Assembly: GCA_045588185.1 (NCBI GenBank)
Contig: JAZNDR010000028.1
Span: forward strand, 15,474 to 79,473
DNA: 64,000 nucleotides
Direction of reading: 5' to 3'
Origin: Scatosoma sp045588185
GTDB lineage: Bacteria > Bacillota > Clostridia > Christensenellales > Borkfalkiaceae
Made by a program: the position numbers and the translations under genes. Each line of letters opens with the position of its first letter. The stretch's first letter is position 1. This document shows, in pieces, positions 34,365 through 42,444 of the stretch. The notes under the pieces were generated by a model. That model was given only the letters and a program-made list of their open reading frames with translations. It was not told where the DNA came from and ran no database searches.

Positions 34365-35866
34365 CGATGAAACGAAAATATAGCCTGCTCCTTGCTATTC
34401 TTACCTGTATCACGACGGTATTTTCCGCTTGCGGGGAATATAAACCCGCACAAAACAGCGGCGGAAATACAACCAATTCTTCCGTTTCCGACTCCGAGCT
34501 TTCCGATTCGGATAGCTTGGGCGAGGAAGACAAAGAAGACCAGTTTACCGTTGCCCTGTCCTTAAACGGAAAAAAATATAAGCCGAGCACGGATATCTAC
34601 GCACAGTGGACGGACGGGTTCAGCTTCCATACGGCGAAAATCGACGAAGAGGGCACGGCGTCTATCGGGGGCTTGGACGGCGACTACCAAGTAACGCTTT
34701 CTACCGTTCCCGACGGCTACGCTTACGACCCCAGCGCGTATCTCGCCACGAACAAAGATAAAAATAAGACGATTGAACTCATTAAACTCCAACGCACACG
34801 CGGAGCGGGCGCAGGATTATATAGTTCAATTGAGATTGATTCGGCGGGCGTTTACCGCACCACACTCAATTCCGCCGACCATATCGTATATTACGAGTTT
34901 ACGCCGAAAACGGACGGGAAATATTCCGTGGAATCGTGGACTGATACCACGCAAAACACGGTCAATCCTATGATCGACGTGTACACGGGTAGCTTTGCGG
35001 CTAAATATTTTGGTTACACGCTCGATAGCTCGGAGGGTTGCGTTTCGGGTACGTATACCAAGAATTTCAAATACGCCGTAGAAGTAGACGAGGATAAAGT
35101 AGGTAACGCGTTTACCTTTGGCGTAAAAGCAAGCTCGAAAAACGGACAATATCCCGTTACGGTGGATTTTGCGATAAAGCTCAACGATAAATTCCCCAGT
35201 ATAGCAACGGAGTCGGAAATGCGGCTTCCTTCGGTCGAGCTCAAACACGCTTCGCGTCCTGCGGGTGCTTGGACCACGCCTGAGATATTAGAAAATGGGC
35301 ATTGGAAATACGACGGCACGATGTTCGGCTATAACGAAGCGGACGGGTATTATCATTTGTATAACGAAGGGACGGGAAAATACGACGGCGCAACGCTGTA
35401 CGCGAAAATCTCCCAGCCCTGTCAATTCTACGACGTTGCGCTTACGCGTATCGAAGACCCAGGTAATAAAAATTTAACCGTCAACGGCGTAAATTATAAA
35501 TTCTTCCTTGACGGTTGGAATACCTTTAATTTAGGCTATTTCTGTGTAGCGCACGCGCAAAACAACGTGTATTGCCCGTGTCTTGCCACTTGCGGCGGTG
35601 CTTGTGCGATCGGTTGTGAGAAGTGCCACGCGGAGTGCAGAAACGTATCGCAAGAGCTGTTGGACTCCCAAGGCGGCTATGCGGATTATTGCAATATTGA
35701 CGGGGCATATCCCGTTACGCAAGAATTAAAAGACTTTTTACAAGCATTCAGTGTTTCGCAGTTACTGTTTATGGACGGAAACGGATTTGTAGAAACGTTC
35801 CCTGAAAAGCAAATTGACGCGAAAGAGGAAGATCAATGGCTTTTCGCCTGCGGATACTACAAGTAA
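34361..35866 (+). CDS. Cys-rich lipoprotein, last gene of the MoxR/VWA operon
   Basis: A 501-aa exported lipoprotein: signal peptide with lipobox FSAC (lipidated Cys24), a Ser/Asp/Glu linker to about residue 60, a transthyretin/Ig-like domain (about 60-140), a jelly-roll pre-peptidase-like domain (about 150-270), then a C-terminal domain with eight Cys between residues 395 and 426 in the pattern C-x9-C-x-C-x3-C-x3-C-x3-C-x2-C-x3-C, plus His398 and His423. Two more Cys follow near the end. This spacing suggests a metal cluster or disulfide knot; I do not recognise the family. The ATG overlaps the stop of the VWA gene and an AAAGGAGGG site precedes it, so it is a true member of the operon and a candidate client of the MoxR/VWA machine. 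Confidence 0.8.
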   Translation: MTMKRKYSLLLAILTCITTVFSACGEYKPAQNSGGNTTNSSVSDSELSDSDSLGEEDKEDQFTVALSLNGKKYKPSTDIYAQWTDGFSFHTAKIDEEGTASIGGLDGDYQVTLSTVPDGYAYDPSAYLATNKDKNKTIELIKLQRTRGAGAGLYSSIEIDSAGVYRTTLNSADHIVYYEFTPKTDGKYSVESWTDTTQNTVNPMIDVYTGSFAAKYFGYTLDSSEGCVSGTYTKNFKYAVEVDEDKVGNAFTFGVKASSKNGQYPVTVDFAIKLNDKFPSIATESEMRLPSVELKHASRPAGAWTTPEILENGHWKYDGTMFGYNEADGYYHLYNEGTGKYDGATLYAKISQPCQFYDVALTRIEDPGNKNLTVNGVNYKFFLDGWNTFNLGYFCVAHAQNNVYCPCLATCGGACAIGCEKCHAECRNVSQELLDSQGGYADYCNIDGAYPVTQELKDFLQAFSVSQLLFMDGNGFVETFPEKQIDAKEEDQWLFACGYYK

Positions 35867-35871
35867 GAGGT

Positions 35872-36040
35872 CAAGGAACTTAGTTCCTTGCGGATTGTAA
35901 AGGCAGAACCTTTACGCCTCGACGGCAGTCGCCGTCCGCAAGGACGGTAGAACGCCAAAATCAAGCAAAACGCAGTTTTGCGCCACTACCGCGCAAGCGG
36001 TCAGCCGTCCGTGAGGACGGAAGATTATCTTTTCAGTGGC
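35872..36040 (+). other. Cluster of short hairpins, possible structured RNA or repeat element
   Basis: Seven short perfect inverted repeats lie in 169 bases: 35872-35890 (8 bp), 35897-35915 (7 bp), 35921-35936 (6 bp), 35932-35947 (6 bp, loop GCAA), 35965-35981 (7 bp), 35988-36001 (5 bp, loop GCAA) and 36005-36020 (6 bp, loop GTGA). The third and fourth share an arm and exclude each other. GCCAC at 35982-35986 can pair with GTGGC at 36036-36040, enclosing the last two hairpins in a three-way junction. No open frame or T-run is present. It lies between two lipoprotein genes, after the MoxR operon. It could be a regulatory RNA, an RNA-stability element or a dispersed palindromic repeat. Confidence 0.6.
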
Positions 36041-36115
36041 TTCACGTGTTTTGCATTTAATCCCCCCTGGGTTTCAATAAAATTGAAATAAAAAAATATT
36101 TATAGGAGGTCTCTT

Positions 36116-38584
36116 ATGAAAAAGAGAAGTTTACTGTTACTTTTAACTGCTTCGCTTGCTACCATAGGACTTGCCGCTTGTGATGATGACCATACGCATA
36201 CGTATGGCGACACATGGGCAAGTGATACAACCTATCATTGGCACGGAGCAACCTGCGAACATACGGAAGAAAGCTCTGATAAAGCTCCGCACGTGGATAT
36301 CGATGACAACGGTATTTGTGATGTTTGCGAATACGATTATGCACACGAGCATGAGTTCGAAGAACAATGGACGCAGAATGCTACGCACCATTGGCATGCC
36401 CCTACGTGTACGCACAGTCTCAAAGATGATGAAGCTGAACACGTTGACGAAAACAACGACGGTGTTTGCGATGTTTGCTTGTATGATGGCGGTCATATTC
36501 ATGCGTATGCGGAAGCTTGGACGACCGACGAAACGCAACATTGGCATGAAGCTACTTGCGGACACGCAATCGTAAAAGTAGACCATATTGACGAAAACGA
36601 AGACAATATTTGCGACGTTTGTGAATACGACTATGTGGACATGCTTGCGATACTTGACGTTGCTACGGTAGCAGATGCAAAAGCACAAGTAAGTGGCGGT
36701 ATGTATACCTATGCTTGGGACGGTAACGTTGCTAAAACGGAAATCTACGCTTATGGCGCAGATAATTATACGTATATAATGTCGGTAAGCCCTTACGGCT
36801 ATGCGACGGAAAATCATTATTCGCTTTTTGACGGCGTAAATGGTACGGGTGTATTCTGTGTTGAACAATACCTTATGGATTCTAATGACGATGAAGAAGT
36901 AACCGAATGGGTTGCTGACGGTGAGCCTTCGAGAAATAATTATGCGCTTGCCGATAATATTGAGGGTGTGGAAGTCAATGTCGCTGGTGGAATAGAGGCG
37001 TATGGTTTGGAAGACCTTGTATACGCTTTATATGAATATGCACATGGTGAAGATAATGTAATTTTCGATTACGTTGACGGGTGCAAGGAAGAAGAAGGGA
37101 ACAAAGAATATTATATTTCTTTCGTTTCGGCTGGCGGTTATTATTTATATGAATATGAACTTACGTTTACCTTAACGGCAGAAAACGTAATTGATTCGGC
37201 ATACCTTGTTGTAAATGAGTACGAATCGTACAATTATATTGTAGACGTAGAAAACAATGCGTATATGCTGAACCCCGAAGCAGTGCCTTATACGGTTTAT
37301 GAATATGACTTTGCACAAACTGTTGCTGAAAGAACTGCTGAAAATCCTTATGATTCGGCTGACTACTTGTATAGCACATTCTCGTTGTCGAAAGACGGCG
37401 TAGCCGTTGCTGATGGCGCTAATGTTACGATTGAAACGGGTTGGGATAACCAAATTACGTTCTCCTTGGCTGATGTCGATTTGGAAAAACTCGATTGGCA
37501 GTCGTTCGAGATTACAAGTAGCGGAGAGCAATATTCTGAACTTGGCTGGAGTATGCTTTCTGTTGGCGATTCAACCTTCTATGTTTATGGTGTAAAAGGT
37601 GGCGAGTATACACTTACAATTACTTCCGATTTGTGTTCTATTACTCTTAATATAACCGTAAATTGGGCAGAAATTACTTCCTTTGAAGCAAGTGCGGAAA
37701 CGGAGATGTACGCAGGTTTGAGCACGGAAGTTTCCGCAATTGTAAACGCGGGTGCAAACCCTGCGTTCACCGCAGAAGTTACCACTGCTCCCACGGGCGC
37801 GGTGGCAAGCGTTGTTGACGGTGTATTTACGGCAGATATCGCAGGCGAATACGTAATTACGCTTACTTCCGTACAAGATACGACTCTTACGGCAACCGTA
37901 ACGATTACCGTAAATGAAGCGCCTGACGTATCGGCTATCCTTAACGGCAAATATACGTGGGCGTTCCCTTGGGATAGCTCGTTGACGGTAGAGCTTGTCT
38001 TTACGCCTGCTTCCGAAGGTGCAACCAACGGTACGGCAGTTCTTAGCGGCAACGTTCCTGTGGGTTCGGAATCGGAGCAACAGAGTGAAGAATTAACGTA
38101 TGCTTACGAAGCAGGAAGTCTTGTATTTACGCACGTTTCTGGTTCGTATATTGTTGGATTTACCTACGATGTTGTCCTTGAAAACTTCGTATTACAGTGC
38201 GGTTACTATGGTAACTACTCTGAAATGGAGAAGGAAGGTAGCACGGGCGGCGGTTCTGCTGTGGATTATGCAAACGAGCTTTGGGGTACGACATGGTATG
38301 ACGCGTCTTCGCAAACGTACCTTATCTTCGACACGGCTTCGACGGGTGTAATTGCAGATGCTGCTGATCCAAATAGTGCAACTTGGTTGATTATCTTTGA
38401 TTTCACGGTAGACAGCGAAGGTGTTATCACTGTTTCTAATTCTTCTAACGTTGTTGGTACGGCTCCGTTCTCCTTGAATTCGGATGCGGGTGCGGTAAAT
38501 GCAGATATTACGGAAGTAACCATCGCTTATACACATCCTATGAACCAACAGTCCGTTTACTTTATCTTTGCGCCTGTTGCATAA
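36116..38584 (+). CDS. Lipoprotein with three His/Cys/Asp-rich repeats and Ig-like domains
   Basis: An 822-aa lipoprotein (lipobox GLAAC, Cys22). Residues 26-76, 77-126 and 127-174 are three repeats of about 50 aa, each with HxHxY/F near its start, a W-x6-HWH-x3-C-x-H motif in the middle and a D-x-N/D-x-D/N-G/N-xCDVCxYD end. Each repeat thus has five to six His, three Cys and an acidic DxDxDG-like loop, good potential for zinc or calcium binding. The rest is beta-rich, including a bacterial Ig-like domain near residues 520-600 and a C-terminal domain of unknown type. No LPXTG anchor. RBS ATAGGAGGT is strong. Codon use is more T-rich than in the flanking genes, which may indicate recent acquisition. 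Function unknown. Confidence 0.75.
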   Translation: MKKRSLLLLLTASLATIGLAACDDDHTHTYGDTWASDTTYHWHGATCEHTEESSDKAPHVDIDDNGICDVCEYDYAHEHEFEEQWTQNATHHWHAPTCTHSLKDDEAEHVDENNDGVCDVCLYDGGHIHAYAEAWTTDETQHWHEATCGHAIVKVDHIDENEDNICDVCEYDYVDMLAILDVATVADAKAQVSGGMYTYAWDGNVAKTEIYAYGADNYTYIMSVSPYGYATENHYSLFDGVNGTGVFCVEQYLMDSNDDEEVTEWVADGEPSRNNYALADNIEGVEVNVAGGIEAYGLEDLVYALYEYAHGEDNVIFDYVDGCKEEEGNKEYYISFVSAGGYYLYEYELTFTLTAENVIDSAYLVVNEYESYNYIVDVENNAYMLNPEAVPYTVYEYDFAQTVAERTAENPYDSADYLYSTFSLSKDGVAVADGANVTIETGWDNQITFSLADVDLEKLDWQSFEITSSGEQYSELGWSMLSVGDSTFYVYGVKGGEYTLTITSDLCSITLNITVNWAEITSFEASAETEMYAGLSTEVSAIVNAGANPAFTAEVTTAPTGAVASVVDGVFTADIAGEYVITLTSVQDTTLTATVTITVNEAPDVSAILNGKYTWAFPWDSSLTVELVFTPASEGATNGTAVLSGNVPVGSESEQQSEELTYAYEAGSLVFTHVSGSYIVGFTYDVVLENFVLQCGYYGNYSEMEKEGSTGGGSAVDYANELWGTTWYDASSQTYLIFDTASTGVIADAADPNSATWLIIFDFTVDSEGVITVSNSSNVVGTAPFSLNSDAGAVNADITEVTIAYTHPMNQQSVYFIFAPVA

Positions 38585-38633
38585 GCGTAAGCAAAAATCA
38601 AGGTTTCATCTGAAAAATGATATAAGCTGAAAG

Positions 38634-38670
38634 GAGCTGTTCGGGAATTTTCCCGAACAGCTCTGTTTTT
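38634..38670 (+). terminator. Terminator after the repeat lipoprotein
   Basis: GAGCTGTTCGGGAA (38634-38647) pairs perfectly with 38650-38663, followed by TGTTTTT. Confidence 0.9.
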
Positions 38671-38682
38671 ATATAAAAATCC

Positions 38683-38711
38683 TTGAATTTTCTTTTATTA
38701 TATGCTAAAAT
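38683..38711 (+). promoter_or_regulatory. Promoter of the 38794 lipoprotein gene
   Basis: TTGAAT (38683-38688), 17-base spacer, TAAAAT (38706-38711). It resembles the promoter of the MoxR operon (TTGCTT-17-TAAAAT with the same TATGCTAAAAT context). Confidence 0.6.
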
Positions 38712-38745
38712 AAATATATAAAGATATTATATAATTTTACATCAA

Positions 38746-38773
38746 TTTTGCATTTTGCATTCTGCATTTTGCA
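38746..38773 (+). repeat. Heptamer tandem repeat in a 5' leader
   Basis: Four tandem 7-base units TTTTGCA, TTTTGCA, TTCTGCA, TTTTGCA end 20 bases before the ATG of the lipoprotein gene, just upstream of its ribosome site. Copy-number change by slippage could alter leader length or structure. Confidence 0.75.
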
Positions 38774-38793
38774 TTTTTAAAAGGAGAATTTGT

Positions 38794-39834
38794 ATGAAAC
38801 TGAAAAAATATTTGGCTCTTATTTTATCGCTCTGCGTAATCGGCGGAGCAACCGCAAGTCTTTCGGCGTGCGGTGGCGACGAGTCCTCGTCGGGATCGCC
38901 TGCTTCCACGAACACGGAAAGCGAAAGCGATACGGGCGATGAAACGGTCGAAGTGGAGTATACCGTTACCGTTCAGGACGAGAAAGGCGCAGGGGTAGAG
39001 GGCGTAGAGCTCGTAATCTCTCAACTCGGCGAAGACGTTGATTCGGGCGCAACGGACGAAGACGGTAAGCTCACGGGTACGCTTGAAGCGGGCGAATACA
39101 AGGTATCTATCGTATCGGGAACGTTGCCCGAGGGGCACGTTGCCGATAATTATGCGCTTACCGTCAATTTTACGGAAGAAAATGCAACGGCGACGTTTAC
39201 GGTTATAGACAATACGCCCGACGGTTCGGCAAGAAAGCCTTATCCGTTTATTCCTGATGATACAGGCACAATGGAAATCACGCTTTCCGCAGGTGCGGAA
39301 ACGCATTATATCTTATATAGAACGATGGGGCGTACGCTCGTGGTAAACTCTGCGGACGTAGAAATCGTATATAACGGCGAAACCTATCGCGCGGTAGACG
39401 GCGTTATCGAAATTGCAATGGAGGGCTCGGCGGAAGACATCAACGCAGGCGGTCAAATCCTTGTTAAAAATCTCGTAGCCACGGAAAAAACGGTTAAAAT
39501 GCAACTTGTCAACGAACTTGGCTCGTTGGAAAACCCGATTACCGTAACCGATTTAGCCGAAGCGGTTGAGATAACGGTAGAGGGCAAAGAAACGGTGTAC
39601 CTGTTATATACGGCAACGGCGAGCGGTAGACTTTCTTACGAAGTAAACGGCGGGCAAGGCGCAATTCGCTTATACAATGAAAATTCGTTCGTAATGACGG
39701 GCGAGGGCGAAAGCTATTTGGATTTGGACGAAGGGGACGTAATTCGTATTTACGTAACGGCTGAAAATGCAAAAGACGGCGAAACGTACGAGGTAAGCTT
39801 CACACTTACTTTACAGGAAGCACAAAATGGCTAA
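38794..39834 (+). CDS. Lipoprotein with transthyretin-like and jelly-roll domains
   Basis: A 346-aa lipoprotein with lipobox LSAC (Cys26) and a Ser/Glu/Asp linker to about residue 52. Next comes an Ig/transthyretin-like domain (EYTVTVQDEKGAGVEGVELVI, then ATDEDGKLTGTLEAGEYKVSIV), and then two beta-rich modules. Its order of linker, transthyretin-like domain and jelly-roll domain parallels the first 270 residues of the lipoprotein at 34361, so the two are probably related. RBS AAAAGGAG. The 3' end overlaps the SDR gene by 8 bases, an odd coupling of a surface lipoprotein and a cytoplasmic enzyme. Confidence 0.78.
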   Translation: MKLKKYLALILSLCVIGGATASLSACGGDESSSGSPASTNTESESDTGDETVEVEYTVTVQDEKGAGVEGVELVISQLGEDVDSGATDEDGKLTGTLEAGEYKVSIVSGTLPEGHVADNYALTVNFTEENATATFTVIDNTPDGSARKPYPFIPDDTGTMEITLSAGAETHYILYRTMGRTLVVNSADVEIVYNGETYRAVDGVIEIAMEGSAEDINAGGQILVKNLVATEKTVKMQLVNELGSLENPITVTDLAEAVEITVEGKETVYLLYTATASGRLSYEVNGGQGAIRLYNENSFVMTGEGESYLDLDEGDVIRIYVTAENAKDGETYEVSFTLTLQEAQNG

Positions 39835-40645
39835 TTGGATACAAGATAAATACGTCGTATTAAGCGGGGCAAGCGGGGGTATCGGCAGAGAACTTTGTAA
39901 GATACTCGTTACCAAATACGGCGCAAAAGTGATCGGTATCGGCAGAAACGAAGCGAAAATGCAATCCTTGCAAGCGGAGCTCGGCGAACGCTTTTCCTAC
40001 CGATTATTCGACGTGGGCGTGCGCGAAAACTGGTCGGCATTTGCGGATTATCTGCAAGACGAGGGGATATCGCCGATTTTGCTTATCAATAACGCAGGGG
40101 CGTTTCCTACTTTTTCGCGCGTGTTGGACGCGGGCGCGGACACGGCGGAACGCATTATGCAAAATAACTATTTTTCTGCGGTCTATGCGATAGAAAAGAT
40201 TTTTCCGCTCCTTGTCGGCGAGGGGAAGCATAAACCCGCAGTCGTCAACGTCGCTTCTTCCGCCGCGCTTTGTACGGTAGTCGGCACGGGTGCGTATTCG
40301 GCAAGCAAGAGCGCGCTCAAAAGCTATACCGAAGCGTTGCAAATGGAAGAAAAGAGAAAAGCGTATATCGGTTTAATTTGCCCCGGCACGACGGCGACGG
40401 AACTGTTCAGCGCAGACGAAAACACAAAAAACAGCGCACTCGATAAAATTGCGATGCCCGCCAAGAAAATGGCAAGAAAAATATCCAAAAAGATATTGAG
40501 AAAACGCCGTCGCGCGGCGCTCGGTTGGGACGCAAAGCTGATGAGCTTTTTCACACGGCTTATGCCTGTGAAAGGACTGTTTTTCATTCGAGGCGTTATG
40601 AAAGCTTCGGGTTCGAAAGTGTTTAAAGAGGTATTTAAAAAGTAA
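39827..40645 (+). CDS. SDR-family oxidoreductase
   Basis: A 272-aa short-chain dehydrogenase. The cofactor loop is LSGASGGIGREL (residues about 12-23), followed by LINNAG near 86 and the catalytic Ser and YSASK near 142-165 (SSAALCTVVGTGAYSASKSALK). The basic residue after the second strand (GIGRNEAK) suggests NADP. C-terminal part is Lys/Arg-rich with weak membrane affinity, similar to DltE-type SDRs. Substrate unknown. It overlaps the preceding lipoprotein gene and is related to the SDR at 43305. Confidence 0.88.
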   Translation: MANWIQDKYVVLSGASGGIGRELCKILVTKYGAKVIGIGRNEAKMQSLQAELGERFSYRLFDVGVRENWSAFADYLQDEGISPILLINNAGAFPTFSRVLDAGADTAERIMQNNYFSAVYAIEKIFPLLVGEGKHKPAVVNVASSAALCTVVGTGAYSASKSALKSYTEALQMEEKRKAYIGLICPGTTATELFSADENTKNSALDKIAMPAKKMARKISKKILRKRRRAALGWDAKLMSFFTRLMPVKGLFFIRGVMKASGSKVFKEVFKK

Positions 40646-40654
40646 CGGAATAAG

Positions 40655-40681
40655 AAAAGAGCGAGTATAACTCGCTCTTTT
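40655..40681. terminator. Bidirectional terminator between SDR and lysR-type genes
   Basis: AAAAGAGCGAGT (40655-40666) pairs with ACTCGCTCTTTT (40670-40681) around ATA, with A and T runs on both sides. It serves two converging genes. Confidence 0.92.
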
Positions 40682-40699
40682 ATGTTTTTAACAATTTGT

Positions 40700-41572
40700 T
40701 TACGATTTTATTTCCGCTGTATCGAATTTATTTTCAAGGAACCGTTTTACGTCGTAGGTTTGACGGTAAATAAGATAAGTGGTTACTTTGGGTGCTGTAA
40801 AGTCTTTTAAAGTAACTTCTTCCAAATCCCCGTTTTCCAGCTTATCTTTTACAAGCTTGTACGGCAAGAATGCGTAACCTAGCCCGTTTTCAAGATAGGG
40901 GAGAAGCTTCGACGAGTTATCCACGTCTAAACGGAAAACGTGATTTTTTGGGAACAGCGAACGGATAAACACGCCCGTTTCACTCAAAGTCAAGTCGCAC
41001 ATAAGATAAGGTAACTTCGCAAGCTGTGCTTTCGTAACGCCGTTTGGATATTCGTTTTTACCCTTTCCGCAAACGAGCGCAACGCGGTCTACGTCGTAGA
41101 TATCGCAGGCATATCCCAACCGTTTCAACGGCACGGCGGAGAACACCATATCAAGCATATTATCCTGTAATTGCTGAATAAGGTCAAGCGAGTGCCCGAG
41201 CATTACCTTGATAGAGGTAATCGAGTTATCCTTTAAACATTCGTCTACGAGCGGTTTTACATACACCTCGTAGGTGGCGTTGATTGCACCGATAGAGAAT
41301 TTACGGCTGTGCGAGGACAGCGCGTTCATTTCTTCGATAGAAGTATCCTGTAATTCGAGGATACGCTCGGCATAGTGTAGGAAAATTTCGCCCGCTTCGG
41401 TCAGCGTTACCGTTTTCGAGCCTCTGGAAAACAGGCGTTTGCCCACTTCCTTTTCTAACTCGCTGATACGGTTGGTTACCGTCGATTGCGCAATGCTCAA
41501 CTTTTCAGCGGCAAGCGTGAAGTTTTTTACTTTCGACAAAAAGATAAATGTTTTAAGTTCTTCTGTATTCAT
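40700..41572 (-). CDS. LysR-family transcriptional regulator
   Basis: A 290-aa LysR regulator on the minus strand. The N-terminal winged helix-turn-helix is typical (MNTEELKTFIFLSKVKNFTLAAEKLSIAQSTVTNRISELEKEVGKRLFSR), followed by a periplasmic-binding-protein-like effector domain from about residue 88. It is the only protein gene on this strand in the window and is divergent from yggS, with 181 bases between them, so it could control itself and perhaps yggS. The effector cannot be predicted. Confidence 0.93.
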   Translation of the reverse strand: MNTEELKTFIFLSKVKNFTLAAEKLSIAQSTVTNRISELEKEVGKRLFSRGSKTVTLTEAGEIFLHYAERILELQDTSIEEMNALSSHSRKFSIGAINATYEVYVKPLVDECLKDNSITSIKVMLGHSLDLIQQLQDNMLDMVFSAVPLKRLGYACDIYDVDRVALVCGKGKNEYPNGVTKAQLAKLPYLMCDLTLSETGVFIRSLFPKNHVFRLDVDNSSKLLPYLENGLGYAFLPYKLVKDKLENGDLEEVTLKDFTAPKVTTYLIYRQTYDVKRFLENKFDTAEIKS

Positions 41573-41614
41573 AGAAAAAATTGATTATCCTTATCGGTTT
41601 TATCTATTGTTTTA

Positions 41615-41643
41615 ATTATAGCGTAATCAACTTCAAAAAGCAA
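41615..41643 (-). promoter_or_regulatory. Promoter of the LysR gene
   Basis: On the minus strand TTGCTT (41638-41643), 17-base spacer, TATAAT (41615-41620); start near 41608. Confidence 0.75.
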
Positions 41644-41702
41644 GCAATTTATAAGAAAAAAGTGAAAAGATTTGAAAAAAGCCGTTTTTTGCGTTTGCGC
41701 GA

Positions 41703-41731
41703 TTGACAAAAAGCGAGCGAAAGTGTATACT
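41703..41731 (+). promoter_or_regulatory. yggS promoter
   Basis: TTGACA (41703-41708), 17-base spacer, TATACT (41726-41731). Start near 41738, 16 bases before the ATG, leaving only a ribosome site as leader. Confidence 0.88.
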
Positions 41732-41753
41732 AAATGCAACGAGGAGAAAGGCT

Positions 41754-42440
41754 ATGGAAGTAAGCGATATCCAAGACAAAGTAAGAAAACTCAAAGCCGA
41801 GCTTGCAAAAGGCAATCCGCAAGGGGAAAAGGTAACGCTGGTGGCGGCGATAAAAACGCAAACGCCCGAAGCGATAAACGCCGCAATCGAAGCGGGGGTA
41901 GACGCTGTGGCGGAAAACAAAGCGCAGGAATTTCGTGATAAAAACGACCTTCTTTTGCCTTGCCCCAGACATTTCATTGGGCATTTGCAGACGAACAAGG
42001 TCAAATATTTGGTGGGCAAGGTGGAATTATTCCATTCGTGCGATAGGGCGGAGCTTGCAAGCGAAATCGCAAGACTTTCGCAAAATCGGGGGATTGTTTC
42101 GGATATTTTGATACAAGTCAATATCGGCGACGAGGCAACGAAAGGCGGATACGCGTTGGAGAATGCCAAGGAAGCGTTTTTCACACTCTTAAAAACGGCG
42201 GGCTTGCGCGTGCGCGGATTTATGGCGATGTTGCCCGATACCGACGATACGCAAACGCTTCGAATGCTCGCAAGAAAAATGCGCGCTTTGTTCGAGTGGG
42301 CGAAAACGCAGTCGGCGGATATTGACTACCTCTCTATGGGAATGAGCGGAGATTACGCGCTTTGCGTAGAGGAAGGCAGTAATATGGTGCGCGTGGGGTC
42401 AACGATATTCGGCGCACGCGATTATACGGTAAAGGCATAA
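41754..42440 (+). CDS. yggS: Pyridoxal phosphate homeostasis protein (YggS/PLPBP)
   Basis: A 228-aa PLP-binding barrel protein of the YggS family, which buffers pyridoxal phosphate and affects amino-acid balance. The Schiff-base Lys34 stands in LVAAIKTQTPE; AGVDAVAENKAQEF, HFIGHLQTNKVKYLV and DYLSMGMSGDYALCVEEGSNMVRVGSTIFGAR are family signatures. ATG 41754 follows a GAGGAG site; the in-frame codons before it lie over the promoter. In most Firmicutes this gene sits beside sepF/ylm division genes; here it leads a small operon with a cysteine-hydrolase-like protein and an SDR. Confidence 0.95.
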   Translation: MEVSDIQDKVRKLKAELAKGNPQGEKVTLVAAIKTQTPEAINAAIEAGVDAVAENKAQEFRDKNDLLLPCPRHFIGHLQTNKVKYLVGKVELFHSCDRAELASEIARLSQNRGIVSDILIQVNIGDEATKGGYALENAKEAFFTLLKTAGLRVRGFMAMLPDTDDTQTLRMLARKMRALFEWAKTQSADIDYLSMGMSGDYALCVEEGSNMVRVGSTIFGARDYTVKA

Positions 42441-42444
42441 TAAT

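Noticed and set aside
38746..38773. CRISPR repeats
   Set aside because: Units are 7 bases in direct tandem with no spacers; no cas genes in the window.
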